This document shows, piece by piece, positions 19,063 through 26,971 of a stretch of DNA of 64,000 nt; the stretch's first letter is position 1, and each line of letters opens with the position of its first letter. Under the pieces are notes generated by a model that searched no databases, was not told where the DNA came from, and saw nothing but the letters and a program-made list of their open reading frames with translations. Position numbers and translations under genes: made by a program. Source of the DNA: Parazoarcus communis (lineage in GTDB: Bacteria > Pseudomonadota > Gammaproteobacteria > Burkholderiales > Rhodocyclaceae); contig NZ_CP022188.1 in the NCBI RefSeq assembly GCF_003111665.1, positions 4,216,001 to 4,280,000 of the forward strand, in the 5' to 3' direction.

Positions 19063-20288
19063 CGCCGCTCGATGTCGGGCAGCAGGACCGTCAGCAAGCC
19101 GATCAGCGGCAGAAAGGCACACACCTGATAGACGGTCGCGATGTCGGTCGCATCCGCCAGCCGGCCAAGCAGCGCCGCGCCAATGCCGGCAAGCCCGAAC
19201 GCGACGCCGAAGAACAGTCCCGATATCGCCCCCACCTTGCCCGGCACGAGCTCCTGCGCGTAGACCAGGATGGCCGAGAATGCCGAGGACAGGATGAGTC
19301 CGATCACCCCCGACAGCACCGCGGTCCACATCAGACCGACGTGCGGCAGCATCAGCGCAAACGGTGCCACGCCCAGGATCGATGCCCAGATCACGCGCTT
19401 GCGTCCGATGCGATCGCCGACCGGGCCGCCCGCCACCGTGCCCGCGGCAACCGCCAGCAGGAATCCGAACAAGTACATCTGCGCTGTCTGCAGCGGCAGT
19501 GCGAACTTCTCCATCAGGTAGAAGGTGTAGTAGTTCTGCAGGCTCGCCATGTAGAAGAACTTGGAGAACATCAGCGCCCCCAGCACAGCGAGCGAAACGA
19601 TGACCTGACGGCGACTCAGATTGTTGCCGGGGTGCGCCTTCATGCGCTTGCGGAATCCCGCAACGTGCACTGCGGCCCAGCGCGCTACCTGCGACAGCAC
19701 CACCACGCCGGTCAGCGCCGCAAGCGAGAACCAGGCTGCGCTGCCCTGCCCGAAGGGAACGATGATCAGGGCCGCGAGCAGCGGCCCGAGCGCCGTTCCC
19801 AGGTTGCCGCCGATCTGGAACAAGGACTGCGACAGCCCCGGGCGCGCCCCGGCGGCCATGCGCGCCACCCGCGAGGACTCGGGGTGAAAGATCGATGAGC
19901 CGATGCCCACCATGGAAGCTGCGAGCAGCACCGCCCCGAAACTCGACGCCTGCGACAGCAACAACAGACCCACCAGGGTAAAGCAGCCGCTCATCGGCAA
20001 CAGCCAGGGTTTCGGCCTGTGGTCGGTGTACAAACCGATCAGCGGCTGCAGCATCGACGCGGTGAACTGGAACGCCAGGGTGATCATGCCGATCTGCGCA
20101 AACGAGAAACCCAGGCCTTGCTTGAGCATCGGATAGATGGCGAGCAGCACCGACTGCATCATGTCGTTGAGCAGATGCGAGAAGCTGATCGCAGCGATCA
20201 CCACGAAGGTGGTGTTGCTCAGCGCATCGTGCGCAGGCGCCGGCGCTGCATCGGCAAGCGCAGCGTCGGCGGAGAGGGTCTTTTCCAT
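19059..20288 (-). CDS. MFS transporter, fosmidomycin-resistance (Fsr) type
   Basis: A 409-residue membrane protein with 12 helices. The N-terminal signature (ISFSHLLNDMMQSVLLAIYPML) and the HPESSRVARMAAG segment are typical of the Fsr family of MFS exporters, which were named for fosmidomycin resistance but have uncertain natural substrates. It is convergent with dnr and overlaps it by 4 bases. It is followed by nirN on the same strand, 283 bases from the nirN start region to its own start and with its own upstream region, so it is probably transcribed alone. Confidence 0.85.
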   Translation of the reverse strand: MEKTLSADAALADAAPAPAHDALSNTTFVVIAAISFSHLLNDMMQSVLLAIYPMLKQGLGFSFAQIGMITLAFQFTASMLQPLIGLYTDHRPKPWLLPMSGCFTLVGLLLLSQASSFGAVLLAASMVGIGSSIFHPESSRVARMAAGARPGLSQSLFQIGGNLGTALGPLLAALIIVPFGQGSAAWFSLAALTGVVVLSQVARWAAVHVAGFRKRMKAHPGNNLSRRQVIVSLAVLGALMFSKFFYMASLQNYYTFYLMEKFALPLQTAQMYLFGFLLAVAAGTVAGGPVGDRIGRKRVIWASILGVAPFALMLPHVGLMWTAVLSGVIGLILSSAFSAILVYAQELVPGKVGAISGLFFGVAFGLAGIGAALLGRLADATDIATVYQVCAFLPLIGLLTVLLPDIERR

Positions 20289-20356
20289 GAAACGGTCCGC
20301 GGTTCTGTTCGGGCATGCAGTTTAAGGCGAATATGCTGCGCATACCCGCATTCGAT

Positions 20357-20372
20357 ACTGCACACACGCAGT
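20357..20372. promoter_or_regulatory. Inverted repeat upstream of the Fsr-type MFS gene
   Basis: ACTGC and GCAGT flank ACACAC in the 142-base gap between the MFS start and the nirN stop. It could be a regulator site or a short nirN 3' hairpin. No T run follows on the minus strand. Confidence 0.25.
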
Positions 20373-20430
20373 GCCGCCCTGCCGCGCGGATTCACGCGAT
20401 ACCCGAGGATGCCCCTGCCGCATCGGCACG

Positions 20431-22005
20431 CTAGTGGCTGGTGCCCTCGTCGCGGGTGATCTTGTTCCACACGTTGTACTTGCCCACCGGCTTCTTCATC
20501 GGCAGCCGCTTTACTTCTTCCAGCGTCTGCGCATCAAGCACGACGATGGCGCCGTCCTGCTCCCACAGGCTGGCAAGCGCATAGCGCCCATCACGGGTGA
20601 ATTCGATGTGGGCAAGGGTCTGGCCTGGTTCGGCGGAGATCTCCTTCACCACTTCCAGCGTCTGCTTGTCGATCACCTGCAGGATGTGGCTCGCTTCCCG
20701 GCTCATCATCGAATCGACAAAGGCGTAGCGGCTGTTCTCATGGCTGCGCAGGAAGAATCCCGGGCCGCGGGTCGGGATGCGACGGATCACTTCCCAGGTT
20801 TTCATGTCGATGACGGTGACCTCGCCCGACTTGAGGTTGGTGCTCGCCATCACCGTGCGCTCAGTGCCCCCGGCGTCGTGCCATGCCCAGGTGATGCCCG
20901 ACCCGAGGTGCGGCATGCCGTCCAGCGGCAGACTGGCCACCTTGCGCCGTGCATCCAGATTCACCACCTGCCCCTCGCCCTTGCGCGAGGCACCCATCAC
21001 CTGACGGTAATCCTGATCGAAGTAGAAGTCGTCGAGCACATCCTCCAGCGGCGTGCGGCGGGCGTTGAGGAAGCCGGGCTTGGCCACACCCTCCTTCATC
21101 CGGTAGTCGTGCACATAGCCATCGAAGATAGGCTCGGCCTTTTCGTCGTAGCTGATCTCCCACAGCTCCGGAATATCCTTCATCGCCGCGACAAAGCTCT
21201 TGCGCGGTGCGGCGTCATAGACCGCCGAGACACGCGAGCTGCGGCTGCCGTCGAGTGTCGTCGCGTCCATTACCTTGAGCAGATTGAGCTCGGCGTCGAA
21301 CAGCACCAGATCCTGCGGCAGGTAGTTGGCTGCGATCACGAAGCGCCCGTCGGACGACACCGCCACATTGCGGGTGTTGATGCCCGCGCGTACTTCGGCG
21401 ATGACTTTCAGATTCCACAGATCGAACTTGGTGATCCAGCCATCCCGCGAGGCGAAGAACACATAACGCCCGTCGGCAGTGAACTTCGGTCCGCCATGCA
21501 GGGCGAAGCGGGACTGGAAGCGGTAGATGGGTTCGAGCCTGTCGCCATCGAGTACCGACACGTGATGGTCACCGGTTTCCACCACCAGAAAGAGGTTGAG
21601 CGGGTCGGCACTGAACACGGGCTTTGGCGACAGCGTCGCGGGGTCGGTGTGCTGGATGCGCGAGGCGCGGATGTCGGACTCGGTCCACCTGGGCGCTGGC
21701 GTGACCGGTGTATAGATCCATTCGGCAAGGGCCGCGATCTCGTCCTTGCTCAAGACCTCGGCAAACGCCGGCATCTGCGTGGCTGCGCGCCCACCTGTGA
21801 TGACCTTGACCGCCTCGCCCTTGCGCAGCCGGGCGAGATTGTCGGGCAGCAGCGCCGGGCCCATGCTGCCCAGACGATCCGGCGCATGACAGGCCGCACA
21901 ATGCTGCTGGTAGTTCCTGGCGGTGGCCGGCACGCCCTCTTCTGCCACCGCGGGCAGTGCCAGTGTGATCAGCAGGGCTGCGATCGATGTCCGGACCCGC
22001 ATCAT
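20431..22005 (-). CDS. nirN: NirN, periplasmic cytochrome c-d1 protein of heme d1 synthesis
   Basis: A 524-residue homologue of cytochrome cd1. A signal peptide (about residues 1-21) is followed by a cytochrome c domain with C36-A-A-C39-H40 and then an eight-bladed d1-type propeller made of YVTN-like repeats. NirN performs the last step of heme d1 synthesis (dihydro-heme d1 dehydrogenase) rather than nitrite reduction. It is distinguished from nirS by sequence and by the nirJ linkage. Its ATG overlaps the nirJ stop (ATGA). Both genes lie 15 kb away from the rest of the nir cluster. Confidence 0.88.
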   Translation of the reverse strand: MMRVRTSIAALLITLALPAVAEEGVPATARNYQQHCAACHAPDRLGSMGPALLPDNLARLRKGEAVKVITGGRAATQMPAFAEVLSKDEIAALAEWIYTPVTPAPRWTESDIRASRIQHTDPATLSPKPVFSADPLNLFLVVETGDHHVSVLDGDRLEPIYRFQSRFALHGGPKFTADGRYVFFASRDGWITKFDLWNLKVIAEVRAGINTRNVAVSSDGRFVIAANYLPQDLVLFDAELNLLKVMDATTLDGSRSSRVSAVYDAAPRKSFVAAMKDIPELWEISYDEKAEPIFDGYVHDYRMKEGVAKPGFLNARRTPLEDVLDDFYFDQDYRQVMGASRKGEGQVVNLDARRKVASLPLDGMPHLGSGITWAWHDAGGTERTVMASTNLKSGEVTVIDMKTWEVIRRIPTRGPGFFLRSHENSRYAFVDSMMSREASHILQVIDKQTLEVVKEISAEPGQTLAHIEFTRDGRYALASLWEQDGAIVVLDAQTLEEVKRLPMKKPVGKYNVWNKITRDEGTSH

Positions 22006-23210
22006 GAGCCTACCTTTTCGATTCGCGTCCATGGCGTGTTGAGCACTCGCACGGAGCCGTAGTCCGCCGCATCCACGCCGATCTCCGCATCGCTCAGATA
22101 GCACGCGGGGTCTTCCGCCCACGGGTTGCCGGTGATCTGTTCCGCACGCACGCGCGAACTGCCATTGCAGATGTCGAGATACCTGCAGGCGCCGCACCGC
22201 CCCTCGAGCTTGCGCGGATGCGGCTTGAGCCCGGCCAGCAGCGGATTCGACAGATCGTTCCAGATCTCGCCAAAGGCCCGCTCCCGCACATTGCCCAGAG
22301 GGATGTGCCACCACATGGTGTCCGGGTGAACCACGCCGAGGTTGTCGATGTTCGCGACGTTCACGCCACTGGCGTTGCCACCCCACTGGCGCAGCTTGCC
22401 CTCGATATGTTCGGCATGCTGCGGAAAGCGGCTCCGCACCCAGTGCAGCAGGAACACGCCATCGGCGTCGTTGTTTCCGGTCACGAAGTCCTTCTCGATG
22501 CCGCGCTGGTGAAGTTCGAGACAGGTTTCAAACAGAAGCTCCATGGCGTCGCGGGTGGTGCGGTGCTGGGCATCGTCGCCACGGTGCTTGTTGCCGCGTC
22601 CGGCGTAATTGAGGTGGGAGAAGTAGAACTTGTCGATCGCCTCCTCCTCCACCAGTCGCAGCAGTCCGCGCAGGTCGTGGGCGTTGTCCTCGGTCATGGT
22701 GTAGCGCACGCCGACCTTGATCCCGCGCTCAACGCACAGACGGATGCCCGCCATCGAAGCATCGAATGCGCCGGCCTTGCGCCGGAAGCGGTCATGGGTG
22801 TCGGCAATGCCGTCGAGACTGACGCCAACGTAGTCGAAACCGATGTCGTCGATCGCGTCGATATTGCCTTCGTTGATCAGCGTGCCATTGGACGAGAGGG
22901 CAACATAGAACCCCATCTCCTTGGCCTGCCGGGCAATGTCGAAAATGTCCGCTCGCAGCAGCGGCTCACCGCCCGACAGGATCAGCACCGGTACCCGCGC
23001 CGCCTTGAGGTCACCCATCACCCGGTACACCTCGTCGGTAGACAGCTCCCCGGCGAAGTCCGTATCCGCAGAAATCGAGTAACAGTGCTTGCAGGTCAGG
23101 TTGCAGCGCCGGATCAGGTTCCAGATGACGACCGGCCCGGGCGGATTGCGCCGGGGCGCAACCGGGGTGGGATGATCAAGCTCGCGGATGAACTGGGATA
23201 TGCGGAACAT
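22002..23210 (-). CDS. nirJ: NirJ, radical SAM enzyme of heme d1 synthesis
   Basis: A 402-residue radical SAM protein that removes the two propionate groups of didecarboxysiroheme on the way to heme d1. The cluster motif C36-x3-C40-x2-C43 (CNLTCKHC) is followed by the SAM-binding GGEP. A SPASM-like C-terminal part carries CGACRYLDICNG and a final AEDPACYL cysteine for auxiliary clusters. The ATG at 23210 has AGGAGG about 10 bases ahead. It is first in nirJ-nirN, under a DNR box with an excellent -10. Confidence 0.95.
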   Translation of the reverse strand: MFRISQFIRELDHPTPVAPRRNPPGPVVIWNLIRRCNLTCKHCYSISADTDFAGELSTDEVYRVMGDLKAARVPVLILSGGEPLLRADIFDIARQAKEMGFYVALSSNGTLINEGNIDAIDDIGFDYVGVSLDGIADTHDRFRRKAGAFDASMAGIRLCVERGIKVGVRYTMTEDNAHDLRGLLRLVEEEAIDKFYFSHLNYAGRGNKHRGDDAQHRTTRDAMELLFETCLELHQRGIEKDFVTGNNDADGVFLLHWVRSRFPQHAEHIEGKLRQWGGNASGVNVANIDNLGVVHPDTMWWHIPLGNVRERAFGEIWNDLSNPLLAGLKPHPRKLEGRCGACRYLDICNGSSRVRAEQITGNPWAEDPACYLSDAEIGVDAADYGSVRVLNTPWTRIEKVGS

Positions 23211-23236
23211 GACGGTCTGGCCTCCTGGTTCTCCGG

Positions 23237-23278
23237 ATTACACCGCACCACGACATGACAATAAATGATGCGGGTCAA
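23237..23278 (-). promoter_or_regulatory. DNR/FNR box and promoter of nirJN
   Basis: A box with half-sites ATGAT and GTCAA around GCGG (plus-strand 23265-23278) matches 8 of 10 positions. On the minus strand a -10 TGTAAT (plus 23237-23242) matches 5 of 6 positions and predicts a start at 23230, putting the box centre at -41.5. Confidence 0.75.
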
Positions 23279-23428
23279 GCAAGGGGCTTAATCCTCCTGC
23301 CCCAGTACGTTTTGCATCGCACCAAAATCACGCAGCTCACGCGCCCCGCGCCCCAATCGGGGGAGCAAAATGCGCTTCAGAAGTGGTCACTCGAAGCGAA
23401 AACCCCGGATTCATGGGGATTCTCCGAC

Positions 23429-23444
23429 TGGCACGCTACATGCT
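23429..23444 (+). promoter_or_regulatory. Sigma-54 promoter of the nitrite transporter operon
   Basis: TGGCAC-GCTAC-ATGCT keeps the invariant GG and GC exactly 10 bases apart and matches the -24 element fully. The predicted start is near 23455, just before the first ANTAR hairpin. A weak NtrC-like half-site pattern lies at 23317-23333, about 130 bases upstream. The rest of 23279-23428 shows nothing else I can name. Confidence 0.75.
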
Positions 23445-23457
23445 TTTTGTAAGCCAA

Positions 23458-23580
23458 CTCAGGTCAACGACGGCCTGAGGCATGTGCGACAGGGCATCAA
23501 CCTGAATCAGCGCTGCAAATGGACAACGGCGTCCATTTCCGCCCCCTCCTTCACGAGGGCGTGGAGATGGACGCCTTTTT
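23458..23580 (+). promoter_or_regulatory. ANTAR-type antitermination leader: P1, P2 and terminator
   Basis: P1 (23458-23479) pairs CTCAGGTC with GGCCTGAG (one T-G pair) around the hexaloop AACGAC. P2 (23517-23538) pairs AAATGGAC with GTCCATTT perfectly around the hexaloop AACGGC. Both loops have A at position 1 and G at position 4, the signature bound by ANTAR antiterminators such as NasR/NasT. The 3' arm of P2 is reused as the 5' arm of the terminator: GGCGTCCAT (23528-23536) pairs with ATGGACGCC (23567-23575), followed by TTTTT. P2 and the terminator therefore cannot coexist. Binding of an ANTAR protein (not in the window) should allow read-through into the transporter gene. The P1-P2 linker is 37 bases. 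Confidence 0.85.
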
Positions 23581-23621
23581 GCGTTCACACGGCTTACTCA
23601 CCACTCACCCAGGGGAAAACC

Positions 23622-24434
23622 ATGTCATATATCGCGCCCGCAGAGTTCGTCACCAAAATGGTTGACGCAGGAGAGTCGAAGATTTTCATGTCGACTCGCG
23701 ACACACTGGTCCGCGCCTACATGGCCGGCGCCATTCTTGCGCTGGCCGCGGCCTTCGCGGTCACCATCACCGTGCAGACGGGACAACCGCTTGCCGGCGC
23801 CATGCTGTTCCCGGTCGGCTTCTGCCTGTTGTATCTGCTGGGCTTCGACCTGCTTACCGGCGTGTTCACGCTCTGCCCGCTCGCGCTCATCGACAAGCGC
23901 CCTGGTGTCACCGTCAATGGCGTGTTGCGCAACTGGGGCCTGGTGTTCGTCGGCAACTTCGCCGGCGCGCTGACCGTCGCGGTGATGATGGCGATCATCT
24001 TCACCTTCGGCTTCACCGAAGCACCCAGCATCGTTGGCCAGAAGATCGGCTCCATCGGTGAAGGCCGCACCGTCGGTTACGCAGAACACGGTGCGGCCGG
24101 CATGCTCACGCTGTTCATCCGCGGCGTGCTGTGCAACTGGATGGTATCGACCGGCGTTGTCGCCGCGATGATGTCGACCAGCGTGTCGGGCAAGGTCATC
24201 GGCATGTGGATGCCGATCATGCTGTTCTTCTACATGGGCTTCGAGCATTCCATCGTAAACATGTTCCTGTTCCCGTCCGGCCTGATGCTCGGCGGCAACT
24301 TCTCGATCTACGACTACCTGGTGTGGAACGAAATCCCGACCGTCGTCGGCAACCTGGTTGGCGGCCTCGCCTTCGTCGGCCTCACGCTCTACTCCACCCA
24401 CGTGCGCACCGCCCCCAAGCGCAGCGCCGTCTGA
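23622..24434 (+). CDS. Formate/nitrite transporter (FNT family), probably nitrite
   Basis: A 270-residue membrane protein of the FNT family with six helices. The family features are visible: the N-terminal PAEFVTKMVDAGESK, the first half repeat with LLGFDLLTGVFTLCPLA, and the second with RGVLCNWMVSTGV and GFEHSIVNMFLFP (the conserved central histidine). A start at 23622 is preferred over the longer upstream frame because AGGGG precedes it. The sigma-54 promoter and ANTAR leader in front, and the PP2C/kinase gene behind, point to nitrite transport in assimilation (NirC-like) rather than formate export. Confidence 0.88.
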   Translation: MSYIAPAEFVTKMVDAGESKIFMSTRDTLVRAYMAGAILALAAAFAVTITVQTGQPLAGAMLFPVGFCLLYLLGFDLLTGVFTLCPLALIDKRPGVTVNGVLRNWGLVFVGNFAGALTVAVMMAIIFTFGFTEAPSIVGQKIGSIGEGRTVGYAEHGAAGMLTLFIRGVLCNWMVSTGVVAAMMSTSVSGKVIGMWMPIMLFFYMGFEHSIVNMFLFPSGLMLGGNFSIYDYLVWNEIPTVVGNLVGGLAFVGLTLYSTHVRTAPKRSAV

Positions 24435-24486
24435 ACCATCATCCGGCACACGGGCTCCGCAATTCGCGGGGCCCTGCCCATGACAG

Positions 24487-26223
24487 ATGTCGAGCACACT
24501 CTCACTGAGCACCGGCCAGTACTCCGACAAGGGGCGCAAGGAAATCAATCAGGATTTTCATGGCCTGTGCATTCCCGACGCCCCGCTGCTGAACACGAAG
24601 GGCATCGCCATCGCCCTTGCTGACGGCATCAGCAGCAGCGATGTCAGCCATGTTGCCAGCGCAGCCGCGGTCCGGAGCTTTCTTGACGATTACTACTGCA
24701 CCTCGGAAGCATGGACGGTCAAGACCGCTGCGCAGCGCGTGCTGGAAGCGACCAACTCCTGGCTGTACGCGCAGACCCGGCAGAGCCCGTACCGCTACGA
24801 CGGGGACCGTGGTTATGTGTGCACGCTCAGCGCACTGATCGTCAAATCCGCAACGGCACACATCTTCCATATCGGCGACAGCCGGATCTACCGCCTGCGG
24901 GACGCCAATCTCGAACAACTCACCGACGACCATCGAATCGTCGTGTCGCAGGACACACACTACCTCGCCCGCGCCCTTGGCATTTCCGCACAACTGGATA
25001 TCGACTATCAGCGCCTTGCAGTGAAAGAGGGCGACATCTTCGTTCTTGCCACCGACGGGGTGTACGAATTCGCCTCGCCCCGGTTCATCGTCGACGCCAT
25101 CAACGAGGCCGCGATGGATCTCGACGCAGCGGCGCGATGTATCGCCGAAGAAGCCTTCGCCAAAGGCAGCACGGACAATCTGACCGTCCAGATCGCGCGC
25201 GTCGACACCCTGCCCGACGGGACGGCTGCCGAACACAGGCAGCAATGGCTTGACCTGCCACCCGCCCCGATCCTCCAGCCGCGCATGCTGTTCGACGGCT
25301 ACCGGATCATTCGTGAAATTCACGGCAACAGCCGCAGCCACATCTACCTGGCCGAGGACGGCGATGGCGCCACACGGGTGGCGATCAAGATCCCCTCGGT
25401 CGATCTGCGCGGCGACCCCGCCTATCTGGAAAGATTCATGCTGGAAGAATGGATCGCGCGCCGCATCAACAGCGCGCACGTCCTCAAACCCAGCACGCTG
25501 AAGCGGCAGCGCACCGCGCTCTATGTCGTCACCGAGTTCATCGAAGGCCAGACGCTGGCGCAATGGATGATCGACAACCCGGCGCCGCCGATCGAAACCG
25601 TGCGCGGCATCGTCGAACAGATCGCGAAAGGCCTGCTCGCCTTCCATCGCATGGAAATGCTGCACCAGGACCTGCGCCCGAACAACATCATGATCGACAA
25701 GGCCGGCACGGTGAAGATCATCGATTTCGGTGCGACGCGAGTTGCCGGCCTGATCGAATCTGAAACGACGACCCTGCAGCCGCACATTCTCGGCACCGCC
25801 CAGTACACCGCGCCGGAATACTTTCTCGGCGAAGCGGGTACGCCCTGCGCTGACCTGTTCTCGCTTGGCGTGATCACTTACCAGATGCTGAGCGGCCGCC
25901 TACCCTACGGCGCCGAAGTGGCAAAAACCCGCAGCAAGGCCGCGCAGCGAAAGCTGAAGTACGCCTCGGTGCTGGACGACTACCGCGAGATTCCGGCCTG
26001 GATGGACCCCGTCCTCGCCAAGGCCGTTCACCCGGACCCGAACAAGCGCTACCAGGAACTCTCCGAATTCATCTACGACCTCAGGCACCCCAACAACACG
26101 CTGCTGGGCAAGGGGCCGCCGCCGCTCATCGAACGCAATCCGCTGGTGTTCTGGCAAGCCCTGTCGTTCTGTCTGAGCCTGCTCGTGCTGCTGCTGTTGA
26201 GCACCAGTTCGCTGGTGAAATAG
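24487..26223 (+). CDS. Bifunctional PP2C phosphatase / Ser-Thr protein kinase with C-terminal membrane anchor
   Basis: A 578-residue fusion. Residues 1-240 are a PP2C phosphatase with its metal motifs in order (KEINQDFHG, LADGISSSD, GDSRIYRL, LATDGVYEF, STDNLTV). Residues about 268-540 are a Hanks-type kinase: VAIK lysine, catalytic loop HQDLRPNN (Asp present, the usual HRD Arg replaced by Gln), IDFGAT and TAPEY. The glycine-rich loop is degraded. A single hydrophobic helix at 556-574 tethers it to the membrane. It lies 52 bases after the nitrite transporter. A kinase and an opposing phosphatase on one chain suggest reversible control of the transporter or of nitrate assimilation enzymes; the target is unknown. 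Confidence 0.9.
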   Translation: MSSTLSLSTGQYSDKGRKEINQDFHGLCIPDAPLLNTKGIAIALADGISSSDVSHVASAAAVRSFLDDYYCTSEAWTVKTAAQRVLEATNSWLYAQTRQSPYRYDGDRGYVCTLSALIVKSATAHIFHIGDSRIYRLRDANLEQLTDDHRIVVSQDTHYLARALGISAQLDIDYQRLAVKEGDIFVLATDGVYEFASPRFIVDAINEAAMDLDAAARCIAEEAFAKGSTDNLTVQIARVDTLPDGTAAEHRQQWLDLPPAPILQPRMLFDGYRIIREIHGNSRSHIYLAEDGDGATRVAIKIPSVDLRGDPAYLERFMLEEWIARRINSAHVLKPSTLKRQRTALYVVTEFIEGQTLAQWMIDNPAPPIETVRGIVEQIAKGLLAFHRMEMLHQDLRPNNIMIDKAGTVKIIDFGATRVAGLIESETTTLQPHILGTAQYTAPEYFLGEAGTPCADLFSLGVITYQMLSGRLPYGAEVAKTRSKAAQRKLKYASVLDDYREIPAWMDPVLAKAVHPDPNKRYQELSEFIYDLRHPNNTLLGKGPPPLIERNPLVFWQALSFCLSLLVLLLLSTSSLVK

Positions 26224-26229
26224 GCGACC

Positions 26230-26841
26230 TCAGGCAGACAGGATCAGCCACGCCGCGATGCCCCACAGCATCAGGGCCACGCCGCCATCGAGAACCTGCC
26301 ATGCACGCGGGCGCCTGAACACCGGGGCCAGCAACCTTGCGCCGTAGCCCAGCAGCACGAACCAGCACACCGAACCGGCAATCGCACCCGCGGTGAACAA
26401 CGGACGCAATTCCGCCGCCTGGCTGTTGCCGATTGAACCCAGCAACACCACGGTATCGAGATAGGCATGAGGATTGAGCAGGCTGAAGCCGGCAGCCGTC
26501 AGCAGTGCCTGGCGCCAGGTCAGGCTGCGACGCTGACCGGCGTCCGCCTGCAGGCTGCCACCCGCAAGTGCCGAGCGCAGTGAACGCAGACCGTACCAGC
26601 CCAGAAAAGCCGCGCCGCCGTAGCGGGCCGCCTCCATCCAGTCGGGATTGGCCGAGAACACTGCACCCAGTCCGTTCATGCCGAGCAGAATCAGGCTGAT
26701 GTCGCACAGGACCGACACCACGACCGTGAGCAGCACATGTTCGCCGCGCAGCCCCTGACGCAGCACATGTGCGTTCTGTGCGCCGATGGCCATGATGAGT
26801 CCGAGGGTCAGCATAAACCCGTTCAGAAAGCCGGCATTCAT
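26230..26841 (-). CDS. LysE/ArgO-family amino acid exporter
   Basis: A 203-residue membrane protein with six helices. It has the LysE/ArgO N-terminus (GFMLTLGLIMAIGAQNAHVLRQGL) and the NPHAYLDTVVLLGS motif. It exports basic amino acids such as arginine or lysine. The ATG at 26841 is preferred over the longer frame because GGAG precedes it by 7 bases. It is divergent from an ArgP/LysG-type regulator, the classic pairing, and its 3' end meets the kinase gene. Confidence 0.9.
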   Translation of the reverse strand: MNAGFLNGFMLTLGLIMAIGAQNAHVLRQGLRGEHVLLTVVVSVLCDISLILLGMNGLGAVFSANPDWMEAARYGGAAFLGWYGLRSLRSALAGGSLQADAGQRRSLTWRQALLTAAGFSLLNPHAYLDTVVLLGSIGNSQAAELRPLFTAGAIAGSVCWFVLLGYGARLLAPVFRRPRAWQVLDGGVALMLWGIAAWLILSA

Positions 26842-26889
26842 GATCAAGCTCCAGTGAGTCCCAGACCGCCTGTGCCACGTCGCCGGATC

Positions 26890-26924
26890 GGTCTGGGTGC
26901 ATGAAATGTAGATGCACCCAGACC
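26890..26924. promoter_or_regulatory. Perfect 13-bp inverted repeat between lysE and argP
   Basis: GGTCTGGGTGCAT and ATGCACCCAGACC flank a 9-base centre. There is no T run on either side, so it is not a terminator. It lies 48 bases before the exporter ATG, inside its promoter or leader, and is a good candidate operator or leader hairpin. Confidence 0.6.
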
Positions 26925-26936
26925 TTAAAATAAGTA

Positions 26937-26954
26937 ATATCGTTAAATATCGTT
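26937..26954. repeat. Two direct ATATCGTT repeats, 10-bp period
   Basis: ATATCGTT occurs at 26937-26944 and again at 26947-26954. The 10-base period places both on one face of the helix in the AT-rich gap 18 bases before the regulator ATG. A regulator binding site is the likely meaning. Confidence 0.45.
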
Positions 26955-26971
26955 TTACATGATTTTTTCTA

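Noticed and set aside
23317..23333. NtrC-binding site upstream of the sigma-54 promoter
   Set aside because: Only about 8 of 12 consensus positions match; the left half is good and the right half is poor. Too weak to call as a feature.
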